Part shown: piece by piece, positions 60,895 to 64,000 of the stretch
Layout: each line of letters starts with the position of its first letter
How positions within the stretch are numbered: position 1 is the stretch's first letter
Source of the DNA: Pseudomonas fluorescens
Lineage (GTDB): Bacteria; Pseudomonadota; Gammaproteobacteria; Pseudomonadales; Pseudomonadaceae
DNA: 64,000 nt
Reading direction: 5' to 3'
Assembly: GCF_001648775.1 (NCBI RefSeq)
Contig: NZ_LVEJ01000016.1
Coordinates: forward strand, 62,001 to 126,000
The notes under the pieces: model-generated
Databases searched by the model: none
Told to the model about the DNA's origin: nothing
Seen by the model: the letters and a program-made list of their open reading frames with translations, nothing else
Position numbers and translations under genes: made by a program

Positions 60895-62133
60895 ATGCCC
60901 AGCCAAGAGCCCCTGCTGTTACGTCATCACCGTCCATTTCTCGCTTTCTGGTTCGCGCGGATCTTTACCGCCAGCGGTTTCCAGATGCTCACCGTGGCAA
61001 TCGGCTGGAACCTCTACCAACTGACCGGCAACGTGCTCGATCTGGGTCTGGTCGGCTTGGTCGAATTCGCCCCGCGCGTGCTGTTCATGCTGCACACCGG
61101 GCATGTCGCCGACCGCTATGACCGACGCAAAGTTGCGGCGATCTGCCAGTCGTTGCAGGCGTTGATTGCGCTGGCGCTGGCCATCGGCAGTGCGACCGAC
61201 AACGTGACCCGCGAGATGATCTTTATCCTCGCCTTCCTGCTCGGTGCGGCGCGCTCATTCGAAATGCCGACCACTCAGGCCTTGCTGCCAAGCATCGTCC
61301 CCAGCGCGCTATTCCCCCGAGCGGTCGCTGCAGCGCAATCGGCGCAGCAATCAGCCACCATCGTCGCCCCGGCCCTCGGCGGCTTGCTCTATGCATTCGG
61401 CAGCGTCTGGGTGTATGGCCCGACGGTGTTGCTCTACATCATTGCCTGCACCTTGATGCTCAACCTGCCCGCGCGCCAGACGCCATTGAACAAAGGCAAA
61501 GCCACGCTGGATTCGTTGCTCGCGGGGATTCGTTTCATTCGCAGCCGCCCGGACATTCTCGGGGCGATTTCGCTGGATCTGTTTGCGGTACTGCTCGGTG
61601 GCGCCACGGCGTTGTTGCCGGTATTCGCCAAAGACATTCTGCTGACCGGGCCGTGGGGCCTCGGTCTGCTGCGGTCGGCGCCGGCGGTGGGTGCACTGGG
61701 GATGTCGCTGTTTCTCGCGCGATTTGCTGTGGAGCGCAATGTCGGCCGGGTGATGTTCACGGCGGTCGGGGTGTTTGGCGTCGCCACCATCGCCTTCGGC
61801 TTGTCGACCTCGTTCTGGTTCTCGCTGGCGGTACTGGTGGTGCTCGGCGCGGCGGACATGATCAGCATGGTGATCCGCGCCTCCTTCGTACAACTGGAAA
61901 CCCCGGACGAAATGCGCGGCCGGGTCAGCGCGGTGAACGGGCTGTTTATTGGTGCTTCCAACCAGTTGGGTGAATTCGAATCCGGCGTGACCGCCCACTG
62001 GTTCGGCACCGTACCGGCAGTGGTCATGGGCGGCATCGGCACGCTGGTGGTGACGGGGACGTGGATCAAGTTGTTCCCGACGCTGGCTAATCGGGATCGG
62101 ATGCATGTGCCGGTGGAAGAGGCGAAGGTCTGA
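60895..62133 (+). CDS. MFS transporter (EntS-like, DHA3 family)
   Basis: This is a 412-residue protein with about 12 membrane segments. It has FLAFWFARIFTASGFQMLTV, the loop 2-3 motif HVADRYDRRKV and ETPDEMRGRVSAVNGLFIGA with the second-half motif, typical of the EntS/TMD-like MFS group. It probably exports a small molecule; the substrate is unknown. The ATG at 60895 is chosen by transporter homology because its SD is weak. Confidence 0.87.
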   Translation: MPSQEPLLLRHHRPFLAFWFARIFTASGFQMLTVAIGWNLYQLTGNVLDLGLVGLVEFAPRVLFMLHTGHVADRYDRRKVAAICQSLQALIALALAIGSATDNVTREMIFILAFLLGAARSFEMPTTQALLPSIVPSALFPRAVAAAQSAQQSATIVAPALGGLLYAFGSVWVYGPTVLLYIIACTLMLNLPARQTPLNKGKATLDSLLAGIRFIRSRPDILGAISLDLFAVLLGGATALLPVFAKDILLTGPWGLGLLRSAPAVGALGMSLFLARFAVERNVGRVMFTAVGVFGVATIAFGLSTSFWFSLAVLVVLGAADMISMVIRASFVQLETPDEMRGRVSAVNGLFIGASNQLGEFESGVTAHWFGTVPAVVMGGIGTLVVTGTWIKLFPTLANRDRMHVPVEEAKV

Positions 62134-62145
62134 AGCGATCCAGAC

Positions 62146-62691
62146 CTACAACTCCCCCGCCACTTTCGCCCGCAAGGCCTTGCCGCCCAGTTGCTCGACC
62201 AGCGTCAGGGCAAATTCCAGCGCAGCGCTGGAGCCTTGCGCGGTGATGCAGTTGCCGTCGACCACCACTGATTGATCAACAAATGTACAGCCCGAGAGTT
62301 GATGGCTGGCGCTGGGCAAACAGGTCATGCGGCGTTGACGCAGCACGCCAAAGGTTTGCAGGGCGACCGCCGGGGATTCGGCGATGGCGGCGAACAGGCG
62401 GCCGGCGCTGGATTGGTCCTTAAGCAATTGTTGCAGAGGCTGGTGCGCGGCCAGGTGTTGCGAACCGACCGCGCCGCCGGGCAAGACGATCAGGTCGAAG
62501 GTTTGCGCCAGCACATCGACCAGCATGCCGTCAGCGGTCAGGCGCGTGCCGCGGGCGCAGGTGAGCATCCGCCGGCCTTCGATACTGGCCGCCACCACTT
62601 CGATGCTGGCGCGACGCAATACGTCGATCAGGGTCACGCTTTGCAGATCATCGATGCCCTCGGCGAGGGTAATCAGAGCTCTAAAGGTCAT
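62146..62691 (-). CDS. DJ-1/PfpI (YajL-like) family protein lacking the nucleophile Cys
   Basis: This is a 181-residue DJ-1 fold protein. The N-terminal strand reads ALITLAEGIDDLQSVTLIDV, and the nucleophile elbow reads AAIAESPAVAL where YajL has AAICAAP, so position 104 is Ala rather than Cys. The partner Glu is also altered (D14-D15). The PGGAVGS and ITAQGSSAALEFALTLVEQL segments are family-typical. It is unlikely to have the usual deglycase or chaperone chemistry. It meets the MFS gene tail to tail with 12 bases between. Confidence 0.87.
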   Translation of the reverse strand: MTFRALITLAEGIDDLQSVTLIDVLRRASIEVVAASIEGRRMLTCARGTRLTADGMLVDVLAQTFDLIVLPGGAVGSQHLAAHQPLQQLLKDQSSAGRLFAAIAESPAVALQTFGVLRQRRMTCLPSASHQLSGCTFVDQSVVVDGNCITAQGSSAALEFALTLVEQLGGKALRAKVAGEL

Positions 62692-62757
62692 GGGCGCTAT
62701 CCGCTGGGTGATACTTGAAGCGTAGTCAGCTTCACCCGGATCGCGCTGCAGCAGCCG

Positions 62758-63207
62758 TTACTTGATGTAAAGCTGGGTCGACATGGTGTTGCGTGGGGCG
62801 TTGATCGACGTGTTGCTGAAACTGAAGGTGCCTTCCTGTTTGCCTGCAAGATCGAAGGTATAGAGAGAACCAACGGTGCTGCGGCCGGGGGTGCATTCGG
62901 TCAGGTTGCCATTATCGAAAGCACACACAGGCGTCCGGGTGCCTTTGACTTCAAAACCGTCCAGGGTAGCGTGCGGCTGGTTCTGGCCGTAACCGACTTC
63001 CAGCACATAGACCTTGATGCTCGGGCCGTTGTGATTGCATTGGGTCTGCGCCTGCCCGTCGCCGATGTCTTCAAGCCCACAGGCAGGCGATTGCACCTTG
63101 ATCACTTTCACTTGCGTCAACGGCGCCGCCGATGCAGCCCAGACACCCGAGGCTGCGGCCATCAGCATTGCGATTAACCCGAAAGCGTTCATCCAGCCCT
63201 TGCTCAT
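62758..63207 (-). CDS. DUF4879-type exported protein
   Basis: This is a 149-residue protein with a signal peptide (cleaved near AMLMAAASGVWA). The mature part begins ASAAPLTQVKVIKVQSPACG and has HNGPSIKVYVLEVGYGQNQP and GTRTPVCAFDNGNLTECTPG with four cysteines. I recognise it as the DUF4879 (YolA-like) type with fair confidence. The function is unknown. SD GGGGAT precedes the ATG. Confidence 0.78.
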   Translation of the reverse strand: MSKGWMNAFGLIAMLMAAASGVWAASAAPLTQVKVIKVQSPACGLEDIGDGQAQTQCNHNGPSIKVYVLEVGYGQNQPHATLDGFEVKGTRTPVCAFDNGNLTECTPGRSTVGSLYTFDLAGKQEGTFSFSNTSINAPRNTMSTQLYIK

Positions 63208-63429
63208 ACGATCCCCAGCGCAAAAAATTCAGCGCGCAGTATGGCCCAGTTGGCTTCAGCGCAAAACTTCGCCGACGATCGACACCAACAACCGCCATAT
63301 TCCTCACGCTGCTGGTATGATGCGCGGCTTTTTCCGGCCCACCACAATTTTCCAGGCGCTTGCGACGGTCTGTGCTTTGCTGTTGAGGTCGATACATTCA
63401 CGGCGCCACGCGCGCCACGGGGAGCAGAC

Positions 63430-64000
63430 ATGCTGGAAAGGCTGTTTCAACTCAAGGCACATAACACCAACGTGCGCACCGAGATTCTGGCGGGCATCAC
63501 GACTTTCTTGGCCATGGCCTACATTCTGTTCGTCAACCCGAGCATTCTCGGCGAGACCGGCATGGACAAGGGTGCGGTGTTCGTCGCCACCTGTCTGGCG
63601 GCTGCCATCGGTTCGACCGTCATGGGCCTGATCGCCAACTACCCGATCGCCCTCGCACCGGGCATGGGCCTGAACGCCTTCTTCACTTACACCGTAGTTC
63701 TGCACATGGGCCACACCTGGCAAGTGGCGCTGGGCGCGGTGTTCATTTCGGCGGTGTTGTTCTTCCTGCTGTCGATCTTCCGCATCCGTGAATGGATCAT
63801 CAACAGCATTCCGCTGCCACTGCGCTCGGCGATTGCAGCCGGTATCGGCCTGTTCCTGGCACTGATCGCCCTGCACAACGCCGGCATCGTAGTCAGCAAC
63901 CCGGCGACCATGGTCGGCCTCGGTGACCTGAAACAGCCAGCACCGATTCTCGCCACCCTCGGCTTTGCCCTCATCGTCGCCCTCGAAGCGCTGAAAGTGC
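63430..64000 (+). CDS. NCS2 family purine permease (partial, runs off the window)
   Basis: The first 190 residues of a membrane transporter are seen. It starts MLERLFQLKAHNTNVRTEIL and continues with AMAYILFVNPSILGETGMDK and NYPIALAPGMGLNAFFTYTV, typical of AzgA/PbuG-type adenine or guanine/hypoxanthine permeases. SD GGGGAG is just before the ATG. The exact purine cannot be told. The 222-base gap upstream shows no riboswitch or operator I can support. Confidence 0.9.
   Translation, partial: MLERLFQLKAHNTNVRTEILAGITTFLAMAYILFVNPSILGETGMDKGAVFVATCLAAAIGSTVMGLIANYPIALAPGMGLNAFFTYTVVLHMGHTWQVALGAVFISAVLFFLLSIFRIREWIINSIPLPLRSAIAAGIGLFLALIALHNAGIVVSNPATMVGLGDLKQPAPILATLGFALIVALEALKV

Noticed and set aside
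63208..63429. Possible purine riboswitch before the NCS2 permease
   Set aside because: No three-way junction with conserved purine-aptamer loops could be made out, and such riboswitches are not typical of Pseudomonas.

Overview
This window is core chromosome of a fluorescent Pseudomonas, most likely the P. fluorescens group. The evidence is high GC, typical Pseudomonas protein sequences, and a gene order that from memory closely follows P. aeruginosa PAO1 from pilS-pilR to ankB-katB-mscL. About a dozen inverted pairs of the REP element with core GTGGGAGCGAGC(T/C)TGCTCGCG also fit this group. I see no prophage, integrase, transposase, CRISPR array, tRNA or rRNA.

Layout. 0-9 kb: type IV pilus control (end of pilS, pilR), thiO, and a translationally coupled minor-pilin/adhesin operon fimU-pilV-pilW-pilX-pilY1-pilE on the minus strand, with fimT divergent. 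9-17 kb: housekeeping block ispH, fkpB-lspA-ileS (overlapping), ribF, murJ, rpsT. 17-23 kb: creA, proB, obg, rpmA-rplU, ispB, yjdM and a small gene under a Fur-box-like site. 23-34 kb: fklB, a DUF6482 gene, yqhA, an unknown 611-residue lipoprotein, a Lon-like protease, DUF3015 and DUF4105 genes, a small lipoprotein and a Gre-like factor. 34-46 kb: gdhA, ettA, a MITE-like palindrome, morA, glyA, a DctA-like symporter and two GntR-type regulators. 46-52 kb: yjiA, yjiX and cstA (pyruvate transport/carbon starvation group), mapZ, radA. 52-58 kb: katB-ankB, mscL, fprB, a QscR-like LuxR solo in AT-rich surroundings, rlmG. 58-64 kb: cioA-cioB-DUF2474 (cyanide-insensitive oxidase) with an upstream Anr box, an MFS transporter, a cysteine-less DJ-1 paralogue, a DUF4879 secreted protein and the start of an NCS2 purine permease.

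How the genes work together. PilS/PilR and the fimU-pilE operon serve type IV pilus assembly. MorA (GGDEF-EAL) and MapZ (PilZ) make and read c-di-GMP, so surface behaviour is a recurring theme. KatB/AnkB, FprB and Cio form an oxidative/respiratory stress theme. The rest is ribosome, envelope and central metabolism.

I found no convincing new multi-gene system. The most interesting signals are non-coding: a long MITE-like imperfect palindrome near 37.4 kb; REP pairs whose loop alleles match within each pair; and candidate Fur, Anr, GntR/FadR and GacA-like operator sites. Start codons were chosen by Shine-Dalgarno (SD) spacing and family length, and several differ from the longest possible ORF.
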